A DNA stretch of 9,304 bases, from positions 1 to 9,304 of the forward strand of contig DAOVCZ010000060.1 in assembly GCA_030669775.1 (NCBI GenBank). Direction: 5' to 3'. Under the pieces are notes generated by a model. That model saw only the letters and a program-made list of their open reading frames with translations, ran no database searches and was not told where the DNA came from. Shown in pieces: positions 1 through 6,700 of the stretch. This DNA is from Chloroflexota bacterium. Lineage in GTDB: Bacteria; Chloroflexota; Anaerolineae; Anaerolineales; UBA4823. Positions within the stretch are counted from its first letter, which is position 1; each line of letters begins with the position of its first letter. The position numbers were made by a program, and so were the translations under genes.

Positions 1-685
1 GCGTGTCTGGACGAACAAAAGCGGAATATGGCTCATCTTTAGCTGCTGCGTGAAGCATCTCTGGACCATAATCACTGGTTCCACCACTCGGAATGGTGAA
101 TGCGCTGATTAACCCTGGGAAACGTACGGATCGAAAATCTAGCATTTGTGGAGATTCTGCTGCCAGCTGCCGGTAATTTCTGCTGAAATATGTACCTAAC
201 ATTTCACAGTACAGTTTATTGCAGCCATACATGGTTATTGGATAGTTCCATTCCCACTCGCGAACCCTAGAAAACTGAGATTTTGTCTCTAAATCAGGCA
301 TTCCATAGGCGGCGATTGAGCTGGGGAAGATGAACATTACTGGATCTCCCCGCCATTCCGATTGTTCGGCGGCTAATTGTAGTAGACTCATCGTTCCTTC
401 CACATTCACCTGGTGCGCGGCTGCCGGTGTAAATTCCGCTCGGGTGGAGAGTAAAGCAGCCATGTGGAAAATGGTTTCGATTTCATATTCGCTGATCAAA
501 CGATTCAGTAAAGATTTATCCAGGATATCACCTTGAATGTGAAATGAATATCGGCTGTATTCCGCAGGCAGTGGGCGGATATCCAAAGTAAGAAGATCCT
601 TATTCCCTAACTCAGCCAGATTCTTAACTAGAGCCAGACCGACCTCGCCGCTGACCCCAGTGATCAATGTGACCTTCTTGCGCAT
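1..685 (-). CDS. NAD-dependent SDR epimerase/dehydratase, L-threonine 3-dehydrogenase-like (3' end outside window)
   Basis: The first 228 codons of an extended short-chain dehydrogenase are visible; the rest lies beyond base 1. The start is ATG at 685, with GGAGG at 691-695 five bases in front. Residues 10-16 (GVSGEVG) form the NAD-binding GxxGxxG turn, D57-I58 lies in a typical GDI loop, S122/S123 and Y153-xxx-K157 (YGCNK) are the expected catalytic residues. The segment RSVRFPGLIS followed by GGTSDYGPEMLHAAAK closely resembles the signature of SDR-type L-threonine 3-dehydrogenases (human TDH, Thermoplasma TDH), which oxidise L-threonine to 2-amino-3-ketobutyrate with NAD+. A UDP-sugar epimerase is the main alternative, but the PGLIS/TSDY segment favours threonine dehydrogenase. 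It lies 37 nt behind purA on the same strand with no promoter or terminator seen between them, so co-transcription is likely. Its usual partner kbl is not visible here. Confidence 0.82.
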   Translation of the reverse strand, partial: MRKKVTLITGVSGEVGLALVKNLAELGNKDLLTLDIRPLPAEYSRYSFHIQGDILDKSLLNRLISEYEIETIFHMAALLSTRAEFTPAAAHQVNVEGTMSLLQLAAEQSEWRGDPVMFIFPSSIAAYGMPDLETKSQFSRVREWEWNYPITMYGCNKLYCEMLGTYFSRNYRQLAAESPQMLDFRSVRFPGLISAFTIPSGGTSDYGPEMLHAAAKDEPYSAFVRPDT

Positions 686-722
686 TGAGACCTCCATGAA
701 AATGGTAATCTGCGATAGTTGG

Positions 723-2015
723 TTAGATAATTTCGACGACTTGTTCTCGTTCTGGACCAACTGAAACCAGTCGAACTTGAATCCCAATCAGTTCCTCGAT
801 TCTTAAGATATAAGCTCGCGCATTTGGTGGCAGGTTTTCCCAATGGCGGGCAGTTCGAATATCCTCCTGCCAGCCAGGAAGCTCTTCGTAAATGGGTTCG
901 AATCCAGAAAGATCACTTGGGCCGTAAGGTAGATTTGTTATTTCGTGTTCGTTATTACGATAACCTGTGCAGATTAGAATTTTTTCGAATCCTGATAAGA
1001 TATCGAGTTTAGTGAGTGCGAGTTCAGTCACACCGTTAATCCGGATAGCATAACGCAGCAACACCAGGTCTAGCCAACCAACTCTTCTTGGACGTCCAGT
1101 AATAGTTCCAAATTCATCCCAGGGATGTTCGCCAGTTCCACGTAGACGTTGAGCCAAGTCACCTTCTAACTCCGTTGGGAAAGGTCCCGAACCAACGCGT
1201 GTTTGAAAGGCTTTCGTCACCCCGATCACACGCTCTTCATAACCCAATCCCAGTCCAAGACCGATCAAAGCTCCTGCCGCGGTGGGTGTTGAACTGGTTA
1301 CGAAAGGATAAGTTCCATGGTCGAGATCAAGCAATGTCCCCTGGGCGCCTTCCGCAAGAACTCGACAACCCTGGCGCAATGCCTTGGTCAGCAAGATGGA
1401 AACGTCGCTAATATATGGAGCGATTTGAATTGCATTTTGAAGTAAATCATCCGAAACACGCGGCGCGTCCAGCGGCTCAGTCTGGTATAGCTTGGTTAAT
1501 TGTCGATTGATATTTTTCACATGGTCTTCTACAGCGAGTTTAAATCTCTCCATGTTGAGCATATCCACCAAACGTAAGCCCTGGCGTGAGACTTTGCTCG
1601 TATAGGCAGGACCGATACCTCTTAAAGTTGTGCCGATCTTGGCATTACCACGCGCGGCCTCTTGTGCCCGATCGAGAGCTAAATGCGCTGGTGTGATTAG
1701 ATGAGCAGCAAAGGAGAGGTGTAAACGTTTGGGAGAGATTTGGATACCGGAATCGATCAAGGTTTGAATTTCAGTTAACAATATTGTTGGATTGATTACG
1801 ACACCATTCCCGATCACACCAATCGTGTGAGGCTGGACAATACCTGAAGGGATTAATTGAAGTTTGAAGGTTTGTGGGCCGACATGAACGGTGTGCCCGG
1901 CGTTATCCCCTCCATTAAATCGAGCTACATAATCCGCTTCTGCCGCCAGCAGGTCTACAAAACGACCTTTCCCTTCATCCCCCCATTGAGTGCCAACGAC
2001 TATATCTAATGGCAT
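723..2015 (-). CDS. purA: Adenylosuccinate synthetase
   Basis: It joins IMP and L-aspartate at the expense of GTP to give adenylosuccinate, the first committed step to AMP, in the cytosol. The protein is 430 residues, the usual family length. Signatures in order: GTQWGDEGKG with catalytic D13 and K16, NGGDNAGHT with catalytic H41, the IMP-binding GTTLRGIGPAY and KVSRQGLRL segments, AEGAQGTLLDLDHGTYPFVTSS, the TGRPRRVGWLD switch region and the guanine-binding TKLDILSG. Two positions differ from the commonest bacterial form: AEGAQG where V/FEGAQG is usual, and SSTPTAAGA where SSNTTAGG is usual; neither removes a catalytic residue. The ATG at 2015 is chosen because GGAGC (comp. 2021-2025) sits just upstream and the protein then begins exactly as PurA does. 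An ATG 11 codons further upstream (2048) would add an unconserved tail. Confidence 0.97.
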   Translation of the reverse strand: MPLDIVVGTQWGDEGKGRFVDLLAAEADYVARFNGGDNAGHTVHVGPQTFKLQLIPSGIVQPHTIGVIGNGVVINPTILLTEIQTLIDSGIQISPKRLHLSFAAHLITPAHLALDRAQEAARGNAKIGTTLRGIGPAYTSKVSRQGLRLVDMLNMERFKLAVEDHVKNINRQLTKLYQTEPLDAPRVSDDLLQNAIQIAPYISDVSILLTKALRQGCRVLAEGAQGTLLDLDHGTYPFVTSSTPTAAGALIGLGLGLGYEERVIGVTKAFQTRVGSGPFPTELEGDLAQRLRGTGEHPWDEFGTITGRPRRVGWLDLVLLRYAIRINGVTELALTKLDILSGFEKILICTGYRNNEHEITNLPYGPSDLSGFEPIYEELPGWQEDIRTARHWENLPPNARAYILRIEELIGIQVRLVSVGPEREQVVEII

Positions 2016-2069
2016 ATCTTGCTCCGTTTCTGTTGTAAAATATGTCACACTATCAAATTTTGCGAATTC

Positions 2070-2098
2070 ATTCTAGCATAAACAAACCCAAACGTAAA
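2070..2098 (-). promoter_or_regulatory. Predicted sigma-70-type promoter of purA
   Basis: Read on the minus strand: -35 TTTACG (comp. 2093-2098), a 17-base spacer, then -10 TAGAAT (comp. 2070-2075) preceded by TGC, an extended -10 element. Transcription would start near 2063, giving a leader of about 48 nt before the purA ATG. The spacing is ideal and the position is right for a divergent gene pair; the -35 is a moderate match. Confidence 0.6.
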
Positions 2099-2179
2099 TT
2101 AGCTGGTAGATCGAAGGATATCCAAAGTGATTTATGGAATATAACTAGAATAGGATTTCTGCATTATGAGGAGAAAAAG

Positions 2180-3070
2180 ATGCTAAAAGTGGGCTACATT
2201 GGGTTAGGTTTAATGGGTAAGTCCATGGCAAGGAATATCTTAAAGGCAGGATTCCCCCTCGTGGTGCACAACCGCAGTCGTGAAGCGGTTGAAGAACTTT
2301 CCGCAGAAGGTGCCCAACCTGCCGCCTCGCCCTCAGATGTTGCAAATCAGGTGGATGTGGTGATAACTAATTTGCCTGATTCCCCGGATGTGGAGCAAGT
2401 AGCACTTGGAAGGGCTGGGATCATAGAAGGAGCTCGCAAAGGGCTTGTTTTTGTCGATAATTCGACCATAAAACCTGCCACTGCCCGATCGGTCGCTGAA
2501 AAATTGGGAGAGAAGGGTGTTTCGTGCCTGGATGCGCCTGTCAGTGGGGGTGATATTGGTGCCCAGCAAGGGACGTTGGTGATTATGGTTGGAGGACCGA
2601 TCCAGGCTTTAGAGACTGTAAGACCTATCCTGGAAGCGATGGGAAAAACGATCACGCATGTCGGAGAAGCTGGAGCGGGACAGATTGCTAAAGCAGCCAA
2701 CCAAATCATGGTCGCAGCCCAGATGGTTGCTCTGGGAGAGCTGCTGGTCTTTGCTCGAAAATCAGGGGCTGATCCTCAAAAAGTCGTCAGAGCCATCCAG
2801 GGTGGGGCGGCACAATGTTGGACCCTGGATGTCAAACCTCAACGCTTATTCGCTGGTAATCGAGAACCAGGATTCAAGGCTTATATGCAAGCTAAAGATC
2901 TCGGTATTGTTCTGGACACCGCTCGGTTGTATGGCATCCCATTGGTTTCCGCTTCAATCCACAACCAGCTATTCAATGCCATGCTCGAGATGGATATGAG
3001 CGAACTAGACAATTCTGCAGTGATTGGAGTAGTTGAGGCTTTAGCGAACATAACCTTATTGGAGGGTTAA
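2180..3070 (+). CDS. NAD(P)-dependent beta-hydroxyacid dehydrogenase (GarR / 3-hydroxyisobutyrate dehydrogenase family)
   Basis: The 296-residue protein has the size and architecture of the beta-hydroxyacid dehydrogenases: an N-terminal Rossmann domain (about 1-160) and an all-helical C-terminal domain. G8-L-G10-L-M-G13 with MARN is the dinucleotide-binding turn, and VHNRS ends the second strand, where an Arg after Asn often goes with NADPH. DAPVSGG at 118-124 is the substrate-binding signature, K171 in AKAANQ is the catalytic lysine with N174 beside it, and K239-D240 is the conserved pair in the C-terminal domain. These positions match E. coli tartronate semialdehyde reductase (GarR). The substrate (tartronate semialdehyde, glyoxylate or succinic semialdehyde, 3-hydroxyisobutyrate) cannot be fixed from sequence, and no pathway neighbour helps. 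ATG 2180 is chosen over in-frame upstream starts because GAGGAG lies at 2168-2173 and the Rossmann strand follows at once. It diverges from purA. No convincing terminator follows. Confidence 0.9.
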   Translation: MLKVGYIGLGLMGKSMARNILKAGFPLVVHNRSREAVEELSAEGAQPAASPSDVANQVDVVITNLPDSPDVEQVALGRAGIIEGARKGLVFVDNSTIKPATARSVAEKLGEKGVSCLDAPVSGGDIGAQQGTLVIMVGGPIQALETVRPILEAMGKTITHVGEAGAGQIAKAANQIMVAAQMVALGELLVFARKSGADPQKVVRAIQGGAAQCWTLDVKPQRLFAGNREPGFKAYMQAKDLGIVLDTARLYGIPLVSASIHNQLFNAMLEMDMSELDNSAVIGVVEALANITLLEG

Positions 3071-3232
3071 TATTGTTATAGCCAACGATTAAATACTTGA
3101 AATTAGGTATCTTGGGATATTGAATATCAACTTATTTCTGATATCATTAAAATTGGAAAAGCGGTAAATGTAACGATTTGTAGAATAGAAGACTACTTTA
3201 CATTAAGTAACCTTCGAAGGAGATTTGATATT

Positions 3233-3850
3233 ATGAATAGAAAGAGATCGCTGCGAGGCTTGATCCTGGTCAACCTATTAATTTTGGTCTTGATGTCTGC
3301 AGCAGTTCCGCTGCCGAATTCCGTAAATTTTGCATCAACAAGTGAGAAATCCGATTTAGTTGCATTGAAAGTCGAGAATGATTCGACAAGCTATGCATAT
3401 TTGTGGTTGGATGGACCGGCATTTTATTACTTGGTGGTCAAGCCAGGTGAAACAAAAACATTTACAGTGAAGCGAGGTGAGTATGAAAAAGAAGTCAGCT
3501 ATTGTGGGGCAAAAGATTCATCGACCATTGACTTAACCAAACATACCAAGTTGATTATGCCTGTATGCGGTGCGAATACAAGGCAATTGTCGAGCTCCCC
3601 TCACGTAGTCAACATTACAAATACGATAAAAATCGTGAAGGTCACTGTGACTAACGATTCCGAATCCAAAGTGCTGGCGATCCTCACCGGTCCTTCGACA
3701 TATGTGTTTTCACTTGCTAAAGAAGAATCCAAGGATTACACAATTGCTAAAGGAGATTATGAGGTGCAGTATTTTGCGTGTGGCAAATATGGCGTCCGGG
3801 AATTCTCTGCATTTCACAACAGCGTTCTGAAACTAAAGTGCCCAAAGTAG
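3233..3850 (+). CDS. Secreted protein with two tandem copies of a two-cysteine domain, function unknown
   Basis: I do not recognise the family. The 205-residue protein begins with a basic N-terminus (NRKRSLR) and a hydrophobic stretch at about 9-25, an export signal with likely cleavage after about A24 or A34; there is no lipobox cysteine. The mature part is a duplication: residues 43-113 and 135-205 align, without any gap over the first 50 positions and at a constant offset of 92. Matching pairs include N49/N141, D50/D142, S51/S143, G61-P62/G153-P154, Y65/Y157, G82/G174, Y84/Y176 and C91-G92/C183-G184. A second cysteine follows in each copy (C112, C203), so one disulfide per domain outside the cytoplasm is plausible. 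Alternating hydrophobic residues suggest beta-strands. A Ser/Asn-rich linker (about 114-134) separates the copies. AAGGAG at 3217-3222 supports the ATG. It ends just before the thrS promoter and shows no link with it. Confidence 0.85.
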   Translation: MNRKRSLRGLILVNLLILVLMSAAVPLPNSVNFASTSEKSDLVALKVENDSTSYAYLWLDGPAFYYLVVKPGETKTFTVKRGEYEKEVSYCGAKDSSTIDLTKHTKLIMPVCGANTRQLSSSPHVVNITNTIKIVKVTVTNDSESKVLAILTGPSTYVFSLAKEESKDYTIAKGDYEVQYFACGKYGVREFSAFHNSVLKLKCPK

Positions 3851-3861
3851 CTATACTACTC

Positions 3862-3889
3862 TTGTCGAATTAATCTTAAATGGTATAAT
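3862..3889 (+). promoter_or_regulatory. Predicted promoter of the thrS T-box leader
   Basis: The -35 is TTGTCG (3862-3867), the spacer 16 bases, and the -10 a perfect TATAAT (3884-3889) preceded by TGG, an extended -10. The predicted start near 3896 fits the beginning of the T-box RNA. It starts 12 bases after the stop codon of the upstream gene. Confidence 0.75.
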
Positions 3890-4000
3890 TAGGCCAATCT
3901 AGGTAGGAAACGCGTAGACCGGGACGAGTAACTGGTATCGAGTCCAACAGGGAGAAGTGTCCAAAGATTGAGAGTCACTTCAGGATATCAACCGGAGAAA

Positions 4001-4003
4001 ACC
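4001..4003 (+). promoter_or_regulatory. Probable T-box specifier codon ACC (Thr)
   Basis: ACC follows the GAA of the loop-E-like motif with one A between and is followed by A4004, directly below the inner helix CCCG. It would pair with a GGU anticodon of tRNA-Thr. Reading one base earlier would give AAC (Asn); the downstream thrS gene decides for ACC. Confidence 0.7.
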
Positions 4004-4107
4004 ACCCGTGAGCGGAACCCCTAACAGCTTTAGGAACTTAACGAAGCTTAGTAAGGGAAACGGAAGACTCCGTTAAAAGTCACACAAAGATAAGCCGCTG
4101 GCTTAAT

Positions 4108-4143
4108 CTGGGTGGAACCGCGTGAAACATACTCTCGCCCCAG
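4108..4143 (+). promoter_or_regulatory. T-box antiterminator helix
   Basis: CTGGG (4108-4112) pairs with CCCAG (4139-4143) and GCG (4120-4122) with CGC (4136-4138), leaving the canonical seven-base bulge TGGAACC (4113-4119). TGGA in the bulge would pair with the tRNA acceptor end and predicts U as discriminator base of the sensed tRNA-Thr. The 3' strand shares 4136-4140 with the terminator stem, so the two structures exclude each other. Confidence 0.88.
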
Positions 4144-4163
4144 AAGGGCGAGAGTTTTCGTTT
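4131..4163 (+). terminator. Factor-independent terminator of the thrS T-box
   Basis: A perfect 10-bp stem ACTCTCGCCC (4131-4140) / GGGCGAGAGT (4146-4155) with loop CAGAA is followed by TTTTCGTTT. It is the OFF state of the riboswitch, and would also stop read-through from the gene upstream. Confidence 0.92.
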
Positions 4164-4212
4164 CCTAATTACAATAGAATATATGTTACGGTCATACAGC
4201 AGGAGGAAGATC

Positions 4213-6003
4213 ATGTCAAAAGAACAACAAGTGAGATACGAGGAGAGCAATCTTTACCGCATCCGCCATTCAGCCGCACACGTCATGGCGCAAGCTGTGA
4301 TCGAGATGTTTCCGGATGGGAAGGTCGCCATAGGACCACCCATTGAAGACGGATTTTATTATGACTTTGATTTACCTCGTCCCCTAACTCCAGAAGATTT
4401 GGAAGTATTAGAAAAGAGAATGCGAGAAATCATTGCCGGAGATTATCAATTTGAGAAACGGGTGCTCCAGGCTGATGAAGCCCGTCAATTATTCGCTGAT
4501 CAACCTTACAAGCTGGAATTGATCGATGGTCTTGAGCAGGGTGGATTTGACGAGTATGGAGAACCTTTGGAGGAAAAACCAGAGATCTCCATTTATAAGC
4601 AGGACCAGTTTGTGGACCTGTGTCGAGGTCCACATGTTGCGAACACTGGAAAGATCAATCCAGACGCCATTAAACTGCTTACCATTGCAGGCGCTTACTG
4701 GCGAGGCGATGAACAGCGACCCATGCTGCAGCGAATTTACGGGACAGCCTGGGAATCGGCCGATGATCTTGAACAATACCTTTGGAAGCTGGAGGAAGCG
4801 TCCAAGCGTGACCACCGCCGCCTGGGAAGAGATCTCGATTTGTTCAGTGTTAGTGAGGAGGTAGGTCCAGGTCTGATCTTATGGCATCCCAAAGGAGGCA
4901 TGGTGCGTAAACTTGCCGAGGATTACTGCCAAGAAGAGCATGAGATCGGTGGGTACGAATTTGTCTATTCACCACACATAGGAAAGGCTCACCTTTGGGA
5001 GACAAGTGGACATCTGGATTGGTACAAGGAAAATATGTATTCTCCCTTGGACATTGAAGGACAGGAATATTATCTGAAGCCGATGAACTGCCCATTTCAT
5101 GTTGAGATCTATAAAAGTCGAACTCGATCATATAGAGATCTCCCGCTCAGATATGCTGAATGGGGCACTGTGTACCGCTATGAACGCAGTGGTGTGCTGC
5201 ACGGATTACTTCGGGTGAGAGGGTTCACCCAGGATGATGCACATTTGTTTGTCAGACCAGACCAAATGCCTGAAGAGATCGATCGGGTTCTAGATTTCAG
5301 CTTAAATATCTTGCGTGCGTTTGGTTTCAAGGATTTTCAAGCTTATCTTTCAACGCGCAGCCCAGAAAAAGCTGCTGGTACAGCCGAGCAATGGGAAGCA
5401 CCGACAGAGGCATTACGCAATGCATTAGAGAGAGCAGAAATTGAATACCGGGTTGACGAAGGTGAAGCAACATTTTATGGGCCAAAAATCGACCTAAAGG
5501 TACGTGATGCGCTTGGACGTGAGTGGCAGCTGAGTACGATCCAGTTTGATTTCACTTTGCCGGAGCGTTTTGATTTGGTTTTTGTGGGTGAAGATGGCCA
5601 GGATCATCGCCCGTATATGATCCATCGTGCATTGCTTGGTTCGATGGAACGCTTTATGGGAGTTCTGATCGAGCATTTTGCCGGGGCTTTCCCGGTCTGG
5701 TTAGCTCCTGTGCAGGCAGTATTGATACCCATCGCTGACCGCCATTTCGATTACGCTCATAAGGTGGCTGGAATTCTCGGTGAAGCTGGTATACGCATCG
5801 AAGTAGACCAACGTGGCGAACGTATGAACGCGAAAATCCGAGATGCTCAGAATCAAAAAATCCCGTATATGTTGGTGATTGGCGACCGGGAGGTAGAAGC
5901 GGAATCAGTTTCCGTCAGGCTTAGGTCGGAAGAAAATCTAGGAGCAATGCCAGTGGATGGATTTCTTGCGCTGGCAAATAAAGAGATCGTAGAACGTGTC
6001 TAG
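4213..6003 (+). CDS. thrS: Threonyl-tRNA synthetase lacking the N-terminal TGS domain
   Basis: It charges tRNA-Thr with threonine at the cost of ATP, in the cytosol. The protein is 596 residues, against about 640 for the usual bacterial enzyme. It begins almost directly with the N2 editing domain: H19-SAA-H23 and C137-RGP-H141 are the HxxxH and CxxxH residues that hydrolyse mischarged Ser-tRNA-Thr, so editing should be intact. The class II catalytic core follows with R322 (motif 2, RYERSG), the three zinc ligands C293, H344 and H471 (equivalent to E. coli C334, H385, H511) and motif 3 around HRALLGSMERF. The anticodon-binding domain begins near FPVWLAPVQ (about 495) and contains VDQRGERMNAKIRDAQ. 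ATG 4213 has AGGAGG at 4201-4206, six bases in front; an in-frame start at 4183 lies in the leader and adds nothing conserved. The missing part is the TGS (N1) domain, about 55 residues. Confidence 0.97.
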   Translation: MSKEQQVRYEESNLYRIRHSAAHVMAQAVIEMFPDGKVAIGPPIEDGFYYDFDLPRPLTPEDLEVLEKRMREIIAGDYQFEKRVLQADEARQLFADQPYKLELIDGLEQGGFDEYGEPLEEKPEISIYKQDQFVDLCRGPHVANTGKINPDAIKLLTIAGAYWRGDEQRPMLQRIYGTAWESADDLEQYLWKLEEASKRDHRRLGRDLDLFSVSEEVGPGLILWHPKGGMVRKLAEDYCQEEHEIGGYEFVYSPHIGKAHLWETSGHLDWYKENMYSPLDIEGQEYYLKPMNCPFHVEIYKSRTRSYRDLPLRYAEWGTVYRYERSGVLHGLLRVRGFTQDDAHLFVRPDQMPEEIDRVLDFSLNILRAFGFKDFQAYLSTRSPEKAAGTAEQWEAPTEALRNALERAEIEYRVDEGEATFYGPKIDLKVRDALGREWQLSTIQFDFTLPERFDLVFVGEDGQDHRPYMIHRALLGSMERFMGVLIEHFAGAFPVWLAPVQAVLIPIADRHFDYAHKVAGILGEAGIRIEVDQRGERMNAKIRDAQNQKIPYMLVIGDREVEAESVSVRLRSEENLGAMPVDGFLALANKEIVERV

Positions 6004-6026
6004 TCGTTGACAAGAAGGCTTCGTGG

Positions 6027-6056
6027 TTGACGATTCCGTTAGATTTATGGTATCAT
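6027..6056 (+). promoter_or_regulatory. Predicted promoter of infC-rpmI-rplT
   Basis: TTGACG (6027-6032), an 18-base spacer and TATCAT (6051-6056) preceded by TGG, an extended -10. The start near 6063 gives a leader of about 37 nt. It lets the ribosomal cluster be expressed independently of the T-box in front of thrS, though read-through from thrS is also possible since no terminator separates them. Confidence 0.65.
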
Positions 6057-6087
6057 GCGCACGTCTAGGTAAAGAACAAGAACTAAA

Positions 6088-6102
6088 AAGGAGTGCAATA
6101 TT
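6088..6102 (+). promoter_or_regulatory. Ribosome binding site and ATT start of infC
   Basis: AAGGAG at 6088-6093 is placed six bases before ATT at 6100-6102. A strong Shine-Dalgarno in front of a non-standard start codon is the arrangement expected when IF-3 itself discriminates against its own initiation codon. Confidence 0.85.
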
Positions 6103-6624
6103 AGCTCATCACAATTCCGGGTAAATAATTCCATTCGCGTCCCTCAAGTACGTTTGATTGATGCTAGCGGAGAAAATGTTGGCGTTATTGCAACTGAGGA
6201 AGCATTTCGCATCGCCCGAGAAGCTGACCTTGACCTGGTCGAGGTAGCTCCCAACGCAGAACCACCTGTTTGCCGGGTGATGGATTACGGAAAGTTTCTT
6301 TACGAGCGAACGAAGAAGGAGCGAGAAGCACGCAAAGCCCAAGTTAAAGTTGAGATCAAAGAAATACGACTTCGACCGAAAACAACTGAGCACCATCGCG
6401 GTTTCAAGGTTCGCGATGCCCGGCGATGGCTCGGAAATGGAATGAAAGTAAAGGTCCGCATTCGCTTCAGAGGCCGAGAGATCACTTATCCGGAAATTGC
6501 GCTAGATGACCTGAGATCAATCGCAGAAGAATTATCTGACGTCGCTGTTGTTGAGCAGAATCCTTCTCTGGAAGGGAACAGCATGCTGATGGTCTTGGCG
6601 CCAGCGAAAACAAAGAAGAAATAA
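6100..6624 (+). CDS. infC: Translation initiation factor IF-3, ATT start codon
   Basis: IF-3 binds the 30S subunit, keeps it apart from 50S and checks start codon and initiator tRNA. The 174-residue protein has the N-terminal domain (RVNNSIRVPQVRLID, NAEPPVCRVMDYGKFLYE), a lysine/arginine-rich linker (about 70-88) and the C-terminal domain with KEIRLRP, RFRGREITYPE and the closing MLMVLAP. The start is forced: the frame has a TAA at 6070-6072, and between it and the conserved N-terminus there is no ATG or GTG. ATT at 6100-6102 lies six bases after AAGGAG (6088-6093) and gives the normal N-terminus. A TTG at 6154 is the Leu of VRLID and would remove conserved residues. A rare start codon is the known basis of IF-3 autoregulation in E. 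coli (AUU), so the same control is likely here. Confidence 0.95.
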   Translation: MSSSQFRVNNSIRVPQVRLIDASGENVGVIATEEAFRIAREADLDLVEVAPNAEPPVCRVMDYGKFLYERTKKEREARKAQVKVEIKEIRLRPKTTEHHRGFKVRDARRWLGNGMKVKVRIRFRGREITYPEIALDDLRSIAEELSDVAVVEQNPSLEGNSMLMVLAPAKTKKK

Positions 6625-6667
6625 TTAACAGTTACGATCAAGGAAGTACAAACTAACATTTGCTACG

Positions 6668-6700
6668 AATATCCGCGGATGGAGTTTAGTTCGCGGAATT
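6668..6700 (+). promoter_or_regulatory. Hairpin between infC and rpmI
   Basis: AATaTCCGCG (6668-6677, one bulged A) pairs with CGCGGAATT (6692-6700): nine base pairs around a 14-base loop. No T-run follows, so it is not a terminator. It ends seven bases before the rpmI Shine-Dalgarno (from 6708), a good place for translational control or an RNA-processing site. In other bacteria ribosomal protein L20 represses this operon by binding structured mRNA; that role here is inference. Confidence 0.5.

Larger units (their letters stand above)
3896..4163 (+). promoter_or_regulatory. T-box riboswitch (threonine) controlling thrS
   Basis: The leader RNA senses the charging state of tRNA-Thr and lets transcription continue into thrS when uncharged tRNA binds. 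The hallmark GGGTGGAACCGCG lies at 4110-4122. Other elements I can draw: the Stem I base helix CGC (3911-3913)/GCG (4012-4014) with a kink-turn-like GA (3917-3918) and TGA (4009-4011); inner helix CGGG (3920-3923)/CCCG (4005-4008); a specifier loop with AGTA (3927-3930) opposite GAA (3997-3999); an apical helix GAAGTG (3954-3959)/CACTTC (3976-3981); Stem II around 4021-4052; a IIA/B-type hairpin AACGGA/TCCGTT (4059-4074); and Stem III TAAGCC/GGCTTA (4091-4105). An antiterminator and an overlapping terminator complete the class. This stretch is otherwise free of genes; the open frame over it is a shadow. Confidence 0.95.

Noticed and set aside
330..536. 68-codon plus-strand reading frame at the left side
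   Set aside because: It lies antisense to the clear SDR coding region and resembles no protein family.
824..1411. Plus-strand reading frames of 62 and 78 codons inside purA
   Set aside because: They are antisense shadows of the purA coding strand without ribosome binding sites or recognisable products.
2117..2151. Possible -10 boxes (TATAAC, TAGAAT) in front of the GarR-like gene
   Set aside because: No acceptable -35 is found at 16-18 bases, so a promoter is not claimed although one must exist in the divergent gap.
2042..2179. N-terminal extension of the GarR-like gene by 46 residues
   Set aside because: The extension has no family resemblance, overlaps the purA promoter, and the ATG at 2180 has its own GAGGAG.
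3116..3144. AT-rich palindrome GATATTGAATATC and an ATATCA/TGATAT stem after the GarR-like gene
   Set aside because: The stem is only six AT pairs with no T-run, so it is not a convincing terminator, and no regulator is known to match it.
3140..3232. Promoter of the duplicated secreted protein
   Set aside because: TTGGAA (3153) and TAGAAT (3181) are 22 bases apart, too far for a standard promoter; no other pair fits.
1..4212. A threonine theme linking the threonine dehydrogenase-like gene and thrS
   Set aside because: They are 3.5 kb apart on opposite strands, separated by unrelated genes, and the dehydrogenase shows no T-box; chance is the simpler reading.
4122..4346. A 74-codon reading frame opening in the thrS leader, which might be a leader peptide
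   Set aside because: It starts within the T-box antiterminator, crosses the terminator and runs into thrS in another frame; no ribosome binding site or Thr-rich stretch is seen.
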